Origin: Blastobasis lacticolella
Lineage: Eukaryota; Arthropoda; Insecta; Lepidoptera; Blastobasidae
Direction of reading: 5' to 3'
Length of the DNA stretch: 64,000 nt
NCBI GenBank assembly: GCA_905147135.1
Contig: LR990053.1
Location: forward strand, 9,312,501 to 9,376,500
The notes under the pieces were generated by a model that saw only the letters and a program-made list of their open reading frames with translations, did not search any database and was not told the origin of the DNA. How positions within the stretch are numbered: position 1 is the stretch's first letter; each line of letters opens with the position of its first letter. Shown piece by piece: positions 23,505 to 35,035 of this stretch. The translations under genes and the position numbers were made by a program.

Positions 23505-24533
23505 CTAGTGGACCAGTGTTGGGCGCAATCACTAATTTTTTCAATTGATTGAGTAGTGAAACTAAAAATGTTGTGACTAAATTAGTTCTACTAAATAAAT
23601 CACAACTAAAAGTCTTAGTTTTAGTTATAACTAAATGTTTAGTCATGAATTTTAGTTTTCAGTTAAACTAATTTTTCTATAAAATGTTCCAAACTATAAA
23701 AATATTTGAATTTAGAGTTATCGATAAATGGACGAACAGACAACCAGCTTAACTGTAAGTTAATTGTTCTCGCTAGCGATATCTGTTCAAAATCAAAATC
23801 TAACAGTAATAAGTTATTCGTTTTATATTCGGTCAGTACATACTTACAATAGTATTTCATAGTACTTATATCTATGGAGGAGTATCTCCGACACAAAAAT
23901 CGTTTAAAGACCAACTCAGGTGAGCTTACTTCTGGGATCACATTATTCTCGGAAATAGGTATTTTTTTGTCGTCTTCACCACACCACAGTTAGTAATACT
24001 AATAGTATTAATGATATAATATTTATACTGGTAGATATATCTCATCTCATGCAATCTTAGAGCAACGGAGCTCGATCGCACTGCGTGGGCCAACTCAATT
24101 TCTATATTTCAACACTAATAATTAAACATTATAATATTTTCATAATACCTACCGGAATTTACCTACCTTTTATTTGTTTCACTTACTGGAATTTTAATCA
24201 AAACTATCAATCATGACTAAAAATTAAAACTAAATAAGTCAACACACGATTGAAACTAATTCAATTTTCAATGGTTACATAAAACTAGATTTGTTAGTTT
24301 TAGTTTTTAGTCGTCAATCAAACTAAATTTTGCCCAACACTGTAGTGGACTTAGTTAGCGCCGCGTTCTACCCTTACATACACCTACTTTACCTCTACAT
24401 ACCCTTTTTTTCTTGCGTATAAACCTTCCTTTTGAATCGTCTTTCCTCCTTGCGTTTAAAAGATCTAAGCGTACATAGATAGATACATGTGGACAGACTG
24501 CGGGAAGCGACTTTGTTTTACACTATGTATAGA
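23505..24533 (-). mobile_element. Helitron-like repeat interrupted by a hAT element
   Basis: Read on the minus strand, the repeat starts TCTATACATAGTGTAAAAC after an A and ends CCACTAG before a T. These are the TC...CTRR ends and the A/T insertion site expected of Helitrons. A hAT element (23514-24342) has inserted nine bases from the CTAG end. Confidence 0.7.
23514..24342. mobile_element. Non-autonomous hAT element, 829 bp
   Basis: Terminal inverted repeats CAGTGTTGGGC (23514-23524) and GCCCAACACTG (24332-24342) are perfect over 11 bases. The 8-base target duplication tagtggac lies at 23506-23513 and 24343-24350. Both the length of the duplication and the CAG start are diagnostic of the hAT superfamily. 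Subterminal regions are rich in aactaaa-type repeats. No hAT transposase was recognised. A 92-codon minus frame at 23663-23941 matches nothing I know. Confidence 0.93.
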
Positions 24534-24540
24534 TTATATC

Positions 24541-25160
24541 TATTCGAATATTTTGTTAATAGGTATGCTACATATTTAGTATTGGGTTGAGGTAGTCGGC
24601 TAAGTCGTCCGCTGGGACAGTGGTTAAAAAGTCTCGGGAACCGGTTGGTATCCGGTGACGGTATGTTATATATTTAGAACCAGGCAACTTCCCTATACCT
24701 ATTAACTCAGGTTGGTTTCTGGGATTGTCCCAGTTTCAAGTTTACTTCGCTGTGTGAGTAATAATGATGTCACAAATCACCCACTTCTTTAAAAAAGTAA
24801 ATTCTAACACGGCGCTATTTTTTGTATGTTATCATTAAGAATATCGCACTTTGTAAACATAAATAATACAATACTCATTGAATATTCATTGTGTTGTTAC
24901 GGTTAACGAAAATATTGACATTATGTTTTGCTATTTCATAACATTGGAGAAAACTATAGTCTTAGTAACTAGCATTTTTATTGTTGTTTTTATTTACTCA
25001 TTGTGTGATGAACGTACTTATAGATCGCAATATCGCCTAATTGATTGCGTCTTGAGCATTACTTTTTCGTAGTTTCTACCTCTCTGTTAGATTTTTTCGT
25101 TTGGATGTTCAGTGAAATGTATCCTATAGCACATATATAGAGACAGGCTTACTAAGAAAC
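24541..25160. other. Intergenic, no gene recognised
   Basis: A 64-codon hydrophobic frame at 24878-25072 has no support as a gene. Nothing else was identified. Confidence 0.4.
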
Positions 25161-25164
25161 TGTC

Positions 25165-25270
25165 TCTGTAAGAAAGATTTATTTAATTTATTTAATACTT
25201 TATGCACAAAATAGTACAAAGGTGGACTTAGAGCTTTGTAGCTTTATCTACCAGTCTACCCCGAAAACTG
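25165..25270 (-). mobile_element. LINE 3'-tail fragment
   Basis: tttatttaatactttatgcacaaaa and gtacaaaggtggacttaga resemble 44258-44330 and are typical of a lepidopteran LINE 3' end in reverse orientation. Confidence 0.5.
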
Positions 25271-25438
25271 GTAATAAAAATTGCAGGCGGAAAAAAATAC
25301 TGATGAATAAGCTATTAAAGATTTCATATCAACTTGACAAAACATTTTATTTTACACATAGAATTAGTTGGTACGGTAGTTCCGTTAGTAGATGATAAAA
25401 ATAATGAGCTTAGTTAAATGGTTGCGTAAAATTGTGCT

Positions 25439-25724
25439 TCTATACATAGTATAAAACAAAGTCGCTTCCCGGCGTCTGTTCCTATGTATCTATGTACGCT
25501 TAGATCTTTTAAACTACGCAACGGATTTTAATGTGGTTTTGAACAATAGAAGTGATCCAAGAGGAAGGTTTATAAGGTTTTTTAGGTTTTTACGGGGTCG
25601 GCAACGCGTGGATGATGCCTCTGGTATTGTTTGCCACCTTAGTGGTACAAAAAAATTCAAGAAAGAAATGGGTAGATAAGGGTAAAATAGCGGGTGTACG
25701 CAAAACTCCCGCCGGGTCCACTAG
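25439..25724 (+). mobile_element. Helitron-like repeat, both ends present
   Basis: Starts TCTATACATAGTATAAAAC and ends gccgggtccaCTAG, followed by T. The terminal structure (TC start, GC-rich stretch before CTAG) supports a non-autonomous Helitron. The base before TC is T, not the expected A. This is the most complete uninterrupted copy in the window. Confidence 0.7.
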
Positions 25725-25734
25725 TAACATTTAA

Positions 25735-25915
25735 AAGATAACTAGTTCTCTTGATTTAAACACAAGTCCTCACAGTGACAACGTAGTGGTTCTACATTTA
25801 TGCTGCCTACAACCTAAATGCATGAATCATATATGTTATGGGCGACACTTGCCGCTTACCATCAGGTGGGCCGTCTGCTCGTTTATCACTGAATAGCAAA
25901 AAGAAAACGTAAAAA
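25735..25915 (+). mobile_element. LINE 3' end
   Basis: Includes gtggttctacatttatgctg and ttaccatcaggtgggccgtctgctcg, with A-rich sequence after it. Same order as in the combined 38820-39005 and 52355-52435 copies. Confidence 0.7.
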
Positions 25916-27884
25916 GAAATATCTGAACGAGAAACACCCGCCTTCATTAACGAAAAAGCAGGAGCCACTGAATCGCGCGACCTAATCACTGTGTAACGCA
26001 ACCATCACTCTCCCCATTAGATAAATCAGGGTTACGTCAATAAATGCGGAGCAATGTAACGGCTGCCAGAGCGTAGGATCCCCAGCGAGCCAATTTAGAA
26101 GCGCGAGAGGTAACGGGAATCATTATTGGGCAATTCGCATACCCTTATCAAAAGATCGCGGCGCGTGATGAGCGTTATAATACCTACTGAAATCCAGAAT
26201 TGCCCTCGAGCCACATTTGACCCGACATATGAGGAGATGTGTACGGAGTCTAAACGTTTATAAAGTTGTTTTTACGGTGATCCTGCATTTTTTGTGATAC
26301 AGGTGAAATAAAAAGGTGAGCGACTGGCTTTATCTTAGGAACTGTAAGCTGGACTTTTGAAATTATCATAGAATAAGTGTTAGGTGCTATGGCCGCAATA
26401 AATAGTCAAAATACTTATTTGTAGATCACAGGTATCTACAATTAAGGTATGCACAATAAATACTTTAATAGAGTACTATTGTACTGTAGGCCAGCTGGAA
26501 TAACTTTCTAAATAGAAATAAGTACCAAGACATGTTGCATGGGCCTGATGTGTATTCTATGCTTTTTGTCATTTATATTTTCTTGTATCTTGTGTGCAAT
26601 AAAGAGTTCAATAAAATTAAAAAGAGCATTTAAAGAGGGTTTGAAAAGGTTTATTACGCCTTCGTATTGCAAACGTTCATATGTAAACTACGGTAACTGC
26701 TTACCTAGCTAGGTACCTACCAATAGTAAGTACATTCTCGCCCGACTGATGTATAAACATACGAATCGAATCGTGCTGAAACTAGCCACTACGATGCAAA
26801 CCACCCCTTAAAGGATTTTAAAAAATGACAAGGGTAAAGAGTGAAGATAGAAAATTAAAGGCATAAACAAAACCTAATATGCGAGTAGTACATATTCTAG
26901 CACACAAAATATACGTGATCAACGTTTCTGTAGGTTTCTAGAAACAAAAAGTAATATCGTTTATTTTACATCGCCACATCGTTAGCTTTGTGTCTAGCCG
27001 GTGAAAAGGCTGCTTGAAAATGACGTTTTAATTAATTAGTTAATCTTAAGATCCACTCATATTTCAGCCGCAATATTATTCTATCTGACGCCTTCGTTAT
27101 AAAGGCTTTTAAGGAAAAAGTGCCCTTGAAAAGTGTGAAGATTGAAAAAATATATAATTCAAAATTGAATTAAAATGTAGAACGTCGACAACAAAATAGG
27201 CGTCTTTTGGTTTTAGAGATCAATTTCCCTTTAGATCTCTGAGTCCGTGCAGAAGGTAATAATAAAATTGTTTTAATGTAATTTTAAAGGAAACAACCAT
27301 TTATACCCAGTCCTACCCACAGGGTGCGGACTGGAAATAGAATTCCCAGCCGTTCCTAGAAACGTTCCCAGTGGGGACAATCGGGAATAAATATTCCCTC
27401 GCAAACGTTCCTAGCTAGAATTGGCACGAGTAAGTGTAGGGGACGTATACGGTGACAGATGTAACAGAGTTACACATACACATAGTTCTTCCTTTAAAGT
27501 CATGGACTTACACTAACAAAAGAATTTAAAAAGTTCCATCTCTGAATAAGTTGAACATGAAGGTATTCAAGAACTGTTTCAAACAACGATGTTACGTTTC
27601 AATTTAAGTTTACCTCGTTTGAAATATAAACAAGTGCTGTTCATTTTGTCAGTACAACGTAGTTTCTTGTCGCTGGTTAACCGCACGCTTCTACTGAGTA
27701 AGTTGAGAACGTAAGTAGTTCTCTCTACCTTTTAGTAATATTATCCTCGAGTGACAAAAGTACTCATAGTCAACTCCGTAGCTACAAAGTCTATCTGTAC
27801 CTTATAAATAATGTATGTATGTATGTAATCTATTTATTGCATCAATTTATAACATTACAGGAAATAAAAATACAGTTTATAATG
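25916..27884. other. Intergenic, no gene recognised
   Basis: AT-rich. The stretch ending tgtgtgcaataaagagttc near 26610 looks like a retroelement or transcript 3' end but has no coding partner. At 27330-27420 there are short cgttcctag repeats and a gggaataaatattccc palindrome. Confidence 0.4.
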
Positions 27885-28084
27885 CAATGTTCTTCTCGGC
27901 TTTCGCGCACGAGGACGCGGGGTCCGCCTGGACCATGATCCAGGATTTCGCAGATCAGGACTGCCATCTGACCTCCATGACCCTGCTACCAGGGGAACCT
28001 GACCATGGTCACACATTTAATCGCCTGAATGTGCAGGTTACATAACGATGTTTTCTCTCACCGTAGGAGCATTGTCTAAACAAA
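27885..28084 (-). mobile_element. SINE family A, head missing
   Basis: Reverse orientation. It carries gtccgcctggaccatgatcc, tgaccctgctaccagggg and ttttctctcaccgtaggagc but stops before the tRNA-like promoter region, so it is 5'-truncated. Confidence 0.8.
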
Positions 28085-28191
28085 GTACGTTATTTAAAAT
28101 AATTACTGAAGAGTTAGGGGCTCTATTTTGAACCGTTCGCCTCGAGTTGAATGGATTTTGATTTTTGTTTTCAGAAATGTTAAATTCAATA

Positions 28192-28707
28192 TTTTGAAGA
28201 TAAAACCGCTCTTTTCAGAGCGACTTCTAAGTTTCATAGACCAAATACGATTCGCGCTCAAGATTGTTGAAGATAAAACCGCTCTTTTCAGAGCGACTTA
28301 TAAGTTTCATAGACCAAATACGTTTCGCGCTCAAGATTGTTGAAGATAAAACCGCTCTTTTCAGAGCGACTAAGAGTTAAAAGACCAAATACGCTTCACG
28401 CTCAAGATTGTTGAAGATAAAACCGCTCTTTTCAGAGCGACTTCCAAGTTTCATAGACCAAATATGATTCGCGCTCAAGATTGTTGAAGATAAAACCGCT
28501 CTTTTCAGAGCGACTTCCAAGTTTCATAGACCAAATACGATTCGCGCTCAAGATTGTTGAAGATAAAACCGCTCTTTCAGAGCGACTAAGAGTTTCAAAG
28601 ACCAAATACGCTTCACGCTCAAGATTGTTAAAGATAAAACCGCTCTTTTCAGAGCGACTTCTAAGTTTCAAAGATCAAATACGATTCGCGCTCAAGATGT
28701 TGATTTT
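28192..28707. repeat. Minisatellite, seven units of 73/73/71 bp
   Basis: The landmark taaaaccgct starts at 28201, 28274, 28347, 28418, 28491, 28564 and 28635. Spacings are 73, 73, 71, 73, 73 and 71, which gives a higher-order period of 217 bases (types A, B, C, then A, B, C, A). Each unit holds the hairpin CGCTCT-TTTC-AGAGCG (one T lost in the sixth unit) and a cgctcaagattgttgaag segment. The unit length is not a multiple of three, so the open frames across it are not coding. Confidence 0.95.
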
Positions 28708-29789
28708 CCATATCTTTGAACCGTCGTTTTGAGTGTTGCCAATGTACCTATAGAGCGCGCACGAGTTCATGTTCATCAAGCCACTCGTTCATACCGCAAC
28801 CTAGTGACATGGCGATGTTTAGATCCTTGAATAATTGCTATTCGCGGTGACATGAAATCGCGCGCGCACATTAATAAAAAAATGGTTTTCTATTTATTCC
28901 GAAAATCAAAATTTAAGACCGTTCGACTCGAGGCGAGCGTTCCAAAAATAGAACCACAGGGATGTTCATACAAAGTATATAGGCCTTACAAACTTAATGT
29001 AACAAAGCTTTATGTATGAAGCTTTGTTAGGACTTGTAGAAAGAAACTATACAGGTGTCTTTCTTTACACTCCAGCGCTTGCAAAGTCCTGAAGAGCACA
29101 ATTTATAATTTCATTTAAGTCTACGAATAATAATTTGTAGATTTAAGTAAATATATATGTACATATTCCATTTAACTTAATGTTATTATAAATCTGCTTA
29201 CTTCTGAAAATTTTGTCTGCGAAGTTTTGAATGAATAGTGAAAGATACAAATGAAATTCAAACAGAATACGAGTACAATAGTAAGTTATTGAAATAAGCA
29301 ATAAATATTTAGATCGTCATTATATTTATTTTACTAGCCATTTATTTGCACAATAAAGAAATACAAAGAAATAACAAACTTGCGTTTACACTTTACAAAT
29401 ATAGCGCAAAAAAACTAGATACGCAAAACAAAGCAAGCATTGCGGGGGAGGACAAACCTTTTCAATAAAAAATTTACAAAGAAGCTAGATTTATTATTAG
29501 AATTGGCCAGGACTGTTCACCGCCATCTCAGCTGGTTAAATACTTAAAATATGGAGAATGTTCTGTTTTTAGGTTTACGTAAAAGAACTAGCAGTTCAAA
29601 GATCAAAATTATTTATTCACCGTTGGTATACATTATACACTTGTTGACGTCAACACATATGATTGATTTAAATTATTATTCACTCTACAAACAACTTGTA
29701 AAATACTGATAGGTACCTATGAAAGTTAAAAGTAAACTTCAACTCACGTTTATAAAACAAATCCCTAATATCAGTGAAATAATTAATAC
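28708..29789. other. Intergenic with small hairpins
   Basis: No gene recognised. aacaaagctt (29001-29010) and aagctttgtt (29019-29028) form a perfect 10-base hairpin with an 8-base loop. Confidence 0.4.
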
Positions 29790-30052
29790 ATTGGCCGCGT
29801 GGTGTCCGGCGGAGTAGAATAGCATCAACCCCTTACACTCGTGGATGTCGTACAAGGCGACTAATGATTTTGAGGCAAAAGATCATGAGTCTCCGTAGTC
29901 TGGAAAATGGGCAGCAGCACTTTCCACTGTTATATTTAAACACTGCGATCTCCAACCCGCCTGCCAAGCGTGGAGATTATGGCAATAACCTCCCCTTTCG
30001 TGGGAGAGGCCCTTAGTCCTGCAGTGGACTGTAACGGGCTGTGATGATGAAT
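29790..30052 (+). mobile_element. SINE-like repeat family B, full length
   Basis: Runs from gcgtggtgtccggcggagta through accccttacactcgtggatg, ctccgtagtctggaaaatgg, atttaaacactgcgatctcc and tagtcctgcagtggactgt to gggctgtgatgatgaa. The gatgatga end suggests mobilisation by an RTE-type LINE. It has no coding capacity. Confidence 0.82.
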
Positions 30053-30121
30053 TAATACATTAATTTCGATTGTATTAATTATTAGATAAATAAGTATTAT
30101 CAATTCGTTAATTATCAAGTA

Positions 30122-30312
30122 CTAGTGGACCCGGCGCGACTTCGTTCGCATGGCGTCCTCCCCCTACCCCTACCCCATATCTACTCTACGTCTACCCTAC
30201 ACCAATTTTATCCCTACCTACCCCTTTTTTCTTGCTTATAGACCTTCCTCTTGAATCACTCATATGTTGAAAACCGCATTAAAATCTAATCGTACATACA
30301 TAGAGTCAGACG
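30122..30312 (-). mobile_element. Helitron-like repeat fragment
   Basis: Starts ctagtggacccggcgcgact on the plus strand, which is the CTAG terminus in reverse. It ends in a decayed agagtcagacggcgg stretch and lacks the TC end. Confidence 0.6.
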
Positions 30313-30449
30313 GCGGCAAGAGATTCATCCATTAAAAATATATATTAATACAATTAGATAGGTCAAATTATTAGTAAGAAACATAGCCATACCGAAGCAC
30401 TAAACTACTAAACCTATTGACTAACTTATAGATAGATAGATAGATAAAT

Positions 30450-30512
30450 CCTTTTTTTTATTGTCAATAGGCTTGTGTTTAACCTCAACTCACCTGATGG
30501 AAAGCGACGAAG
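30450..30512 (-). mobile_element. LINE 3'-end fragment
   Basis: T-run followed by a decayed cacctgatggaaagcg motif, the reverse of the LINE 3' end family. Confidence 0.5.
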
Positions 30513-30691
30513 AGCTCATAAAACATAAGAATACTAATACAATTACAATAACAAGGAACACATATGAGCAAAGGCGGCCTTATCGCTACAAGCGATCTCT
30601 TCCAGGCAATCTTTACAAAAATTGAGACAGGAATTTTACCGCAGGTAGTGTTGAGCCATAGGATACAAGAGAATACGTTGTACATTTATCT

Positions 30692-30845
30692 CATCTTGGC
30701 GTTAATGTCCCAGTTGTGCTTTCGAGAACGAGGGCCCGAGGTCCGCCTTGACCATGATCCAGGATTTGGCGATCACGTAATCACAGTGGAGCGACTGCCA
30801 TCTTACTTCCGTGACAGGGGAATCTGACAATTGGATTATGGCGTT
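30692..30845 (-). mobile_element. SINE family A fragment
   Basis: Contains gtccgccttgaccatgatcc and tcacagtggagcgactgcc. The tRNA-like head and part of the body are missing. Confidence 0.78.
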
Positions 30846-32137
30846 GTGCATTTATCTAAACCTATTTAAACCCACATACACTACAACGACAATTTACCTA
30901 CATATATGCTCACCTGTGGGTTTTCAATAAATTAATCACGCTCCAATTATTATACCGTGCTAACTCCACCGTTAGCGTTATAAATGTATTGTGTAAATTG
31001 TCACACGGCACACAAGCGATGGATATCGTGATAATATTGAAATAAGCGATATTAAAGTTTACTGGGCTAGCCGGGTATTGTTGTGCTCGTAACACAATTG
31101 TAGTTTTGAGTGCATGAATTGGTTATTAAGTAATTAGTTGGAAAATGTAAGGTGTGTTCTAAATATAGTTATTATGTAAATATAATATACCTACAGACGT
31201 TCCCCGCGGTTTTCACCCGCGCATAGTTCGAAACATTCAACTGTCGCGGGATCAAAATTACTCATCTCACTGCTAGACAAAGGCCTCCCCCTATTCTTAC
31301 ATGTTTCTTGATCACTCTTAGTCGACCCAAATAAGTTCTGCCATATAATTTCATATCCTAACAACCTACACAACTTACACGTAACCAATATTTAGAATTT
31401 CAGCCAAGCAGGTACCAAGTTTCATATAATAATATCTCACAGACTTTAAGGCTTCTGTGAAGACTTTCGATCATAAAGGTAATTGAAACTGCTTAACATT
31501 CAACCAAATAAGCCTAGTTATGAATTCCCTCGTATGCCCTGTTAACTTGAGCTAAGACCATCCCTAATAGAGCCCTGGATATTAATATCTGTATACATGT
31601 AAGCCCCAAAGTAATGCTTCCAAATTTGTTGTTTAATTAATTTACACTTGCTCCTACTTTATGCCTGAAGATTTCGAGGCTACATGTATTAATTAATATT
31701 TAAAACAATAGCTGGTCTAACTTTGTGCAGTTTTGATGATGTAATTGTGTCTTTACTAGTCTTGTGACTTCGTTCATCATCAGATCATCTCGTAATAGTC
31801 CGCTTCTGCACTTGAGCCTCTCCACATTACTGGGGAGTTTTGCCAGAATCTTTATCCTTGGCAACCCACTTGGGTTGGGTGGAGATCGCAGTGTTAAAAC
31901 ACACAAGGGAATATCTGAGATGGATTCCTACCCTTAATAATATAATACATTAGTCGTCTTGCACAGTTGAACAAACATAAGCCTACAAACAAAGAGGCTC
32001 TAACGAAGTGCGTCATTTTGCATACAACGCATGTGTAAGTCCTTATATGGGGCAGGCTCGACGAGCCGTCAGTGTATCCGCGAGCAATCAGAATTGGGTG
32101 GACCTAGTCGAAATATACCGAAATGAAGGTTGATTTA
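30846..32137. other. Intergenic, no gene recognised
   Basis: The ccccgcggttttcacccgcg stretch at 31202-31221 resembles a common lepidopteran repeat. Nothing else was identified. Confidence 0.4.
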
Positions 32138-32446
32138 CACAACACTGCGTTGCATCGCCACGTAAAACGGCGTCGCACTGCAATAAAAAAAATATCAATG
32201 CAACCGCATCGTACAAGTTTCCAGTGAGACATACTAGTACCTATTCCAAAGGACAGGACTTTTGCCAATTAAAGAAATGAAATCATCGGTGTCGTAATTA
32301 GTCATCTTGTTCTGAATTACGTGCGTGTTCGGAGTGTGGATACTGATTGAACGATAGAGCGTCATCGCATCGCAGATTCGTAGTGCGTCAGCGCATCGCA
32401 TAATTTCGCGACGTCATAGATTTCTTTCACGCAACACAGTGTCGTG
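32138..32446. mobile_element. Candidate MITE with degenerate terminal repeats
   Basis: cacaacactgcgttgcat at 32138 is matched in inverted form by the end at 32446 (revcomp cacgacactgtgttgcgt, 15 of 18 positions). Subterminal gcatcgc motifs occur repeatedly, including gcgtcatcgcatcgca and gcgtcagcgcatcgca 26 bases apart. No target duplication was seen. Confidence 0.45.
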
Positions 32447-33979
32447 GCCTCGTCCTTACTTCAACAAGACTCCATCCCATTGTTATTGCGCAAGGATTAT
32501 ACTACATACTACCACGGGAAAAAAGTACTACGTACAAATACCACTAATAAAAATAATAATAATAAAAAGTTTATTAAATCTTGTAAAATACATTTCAATT
32601 TTAGATGTAAAAAAAAAAAAACATATTTTTGCCTGAGCTAGGATAATATGATACCCTGTGAATTACAGATCTTAAATTAACAAAGAATGGTTTTCTATAC
32701 ATATTAAAATAATCACTAGTAAAATATGACGATTCTATTTATCTTATGATTTAAGGTTACCACTGAATAGTAATAGATTGTCTGCTACGACACGGCCAAG
32801 ATATATAAAAACACGCACGTTATTCCGTACACTCTAGTACATATTTAGACGAAAATGTAGTCAAAATAAACACAACTGTAATTCACTTATATGAACTTTT
32901 CACTGAATAGAACATGTATCCTCAATCCCAACCTATTGCAATACTAAAAGGTTCTATTTTGTTGCAGGTATGTACAAACACACAGCGTTTCAAATGGCAT
33001 CAAGTGACTCTTCCGCCTCTTTCAAGTTTGGTTAGTCTTCGTACAGCACAGAGCAAAGGTACCTACCGTGTTGTGAGGTAAGTACGTAGTATGGTAAGTC
33101 CAGATTGGTTCCATTGGTGTACAATGCATGTCCATTGTGTAGTGATTCTAGTTGTATGTACTTACAATGTATTTTTAGACGACCGAGGATGACCAATAGC
33201 GATAGGAATGATATTTCATTTGACTAAAGGGTAAAAAAGGGTAGACACAACTCGCAAGGGCTCATTCATACAAGACAAACGCTTATCGGGAAAGAATAAC
33301 TTCGTAACTAAAATTTAAATATAAATAAATTTTCAAATCACTAGATTTAAAAGTAAAATTGACTCCCACGACCAATGCCCAGAGGCTGATTGTCTACTTC
33401 CTATAAATTCCTATTAGTAGCAAGAATCGACAAAGATAACCTGATTTTTTTTATCAGATAGCGACCAAGGTCTTTAGGAAAAGGAATACGGGACGCTCCC
33501 TCAGTGTGACATTTAAATCCAATTCCGCATAATATCAAGCACAGTCTGTACTGCAAGTTACTGTGAGTAAAAGTGGTCGCAATGAAGGCAAGCGGCAGTA
33601 GAATGCCACTTGTTAGCGCCCGGTTCTGTCTGGCCTTGATCAACGGTCGTCCTTTAAGTACTCTTTGTAATGCTCTTTATCTAGACACTAGCTTTTGCCT
33701 TCTACTCTTATAAAAAGTACATCAAATCACTTTTCAAACTATTACTGTGTAAAATATCTCGCCGATTTGCCTTTGCTCCGTCCCATGAAAGAAGGACAGA
33801 CCATCAAACACAGTCACTTCGCTTTTGGTTACGAACGAATTATATTTATAACCGAATTTGCGTCTCTAGTATTTTTTATAGATCGTTTGAATTAAAAATA
33901 TAAATACGATAAAGTTACGTCGAAGCAACGTACCTAAGTCAATGTTAATATATTTGTTATTGGATATAGTAGAATAATC
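32447..33979. other. Intergenic, no gene recognised
   Basis: Contains an A-rich stretch at 32605-32625. The frames at 33401-33643 and 33695-33895 have no recognisable domain. Confidence 0.4.
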
Positions 33980-34102
33980 GTAGGCTAGACTGATTAGGCT
34001 GTTCCTAGACAGGAAAGCATTCTCCATCATCGGCCTTATCGTCACTTATCACTAGGTGAGATGCCGATCAAATGCCTGTAAAGTCTAATTATAAAAAAAA
34101 AG
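33980..34102 (+). mobile_element. LINE 3' fragment
   Basis: ggctgttcctagacaggaaa, cggccttatcgtcacttatc and aggtgagatgccgatcaaat are followed by a run of A, matching 55975-56088. Confidence 0.65.
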
Positions 34103-34694
34103 GAACTGTAGAAAAATTTGCAGGTTCTTCTAGGAATTTATTATTCTGTGGAGTAGCATAATGATAAAGCGAATAAAAGAAATCGATCTGTACCGTGTAT
34201 ACCTATCTATAACCCATAACTTTTAACTAACTTCATGAATTTCTGATGGCTCAGCATCAGCTTTTGGTAATTATAAGAACGAGTAATCATTCTGATAATT
34301 ACCAAAAACTTCTTCCGAACTAAAATTTCCAAAACTTTCTGGATGGCATTAAATTTAAGGACCATCCTAATAATCTTAGTAGCAGTAAATACCTTCTGGC
34401 AGCTATAATTTTGATAGTAGGTAATAGTAGGTATGATACGGCTCCCTTTGATTTCTGGATATCTCAAGTTATGGAATATTTAACTGATTCAAATTAATTG
34501 TTCTCAGAGCAATTGAACAACTCTTGTTTTAGTGTTTTCAGGTAAAGGTATCTAACGGAAGCATTTCTCTCTCTCAAATGAAATATCATAGTAGATTAAC
34601 ACCAGGTTATTTACGCAACCACAAACAACATATCCTCCAGGGCTCCAGGCTATTCAGCAAATAATAAAATTGCCGGCAATTTCCAAGGCGTCCA
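34103..34694. other. Intergenic, no gene recognised
   Basis: An 86-codon minus-strand frame at 34207-34467 has no recognisable domain. Confidence 0.35.
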
Positions 34695-35035
34695 TGTTCC
34701 GGTTGTACTCTCTCACACGAAGGGCCCGGGGTCCGCCTTGACCATGAACCAGGATTCGGCAGATTAGAAAATTACAGTAGAGCAACTGCCATCTGACCTC
34801 CGTGACCCTGCTACCAGGGGAACCTGACCGAATTGGATCATAGTTACAAACTCAGTCGCCTGAATGTGCAGGTTTCATCACGATGTTTTCTCTCACCGTA
34901 AGAGCATCGGTTAGCATTCTACTAATGTATGTACAACTCAAAAAAGAGAGAGTACATGGCTGTAGTGGGATTCGAACCCGGTACCTCTCGTTTACGAGTC
35001 GGATACCCTAACCACTCGGCCACCGCCGCTCTCCA
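34695..35035 (-). mobile_element. SINE family A, near full length
   Basis: Reverse orientation, from tgtactctctcacacgaagg to the tRNA-like head at about 34970-35028. The head has gggattcgaacccgg (B box) and ccctaaccactcggcca (A box side). The element is intact enough to show both polymerase III promoter boxes. Confidence 0.88.

Noticed and set aside
28192..28707. CRISPR-like array
   Set aside because: The whole unit is repeated without unique spacers, and the context is a eukaryotic genome.
28432..28732. Open frames on both strands within the minisatellite
   Set aside because: Unit lengths of 73 and 71 are not multiples of three, so the frame changes from unit to unit.
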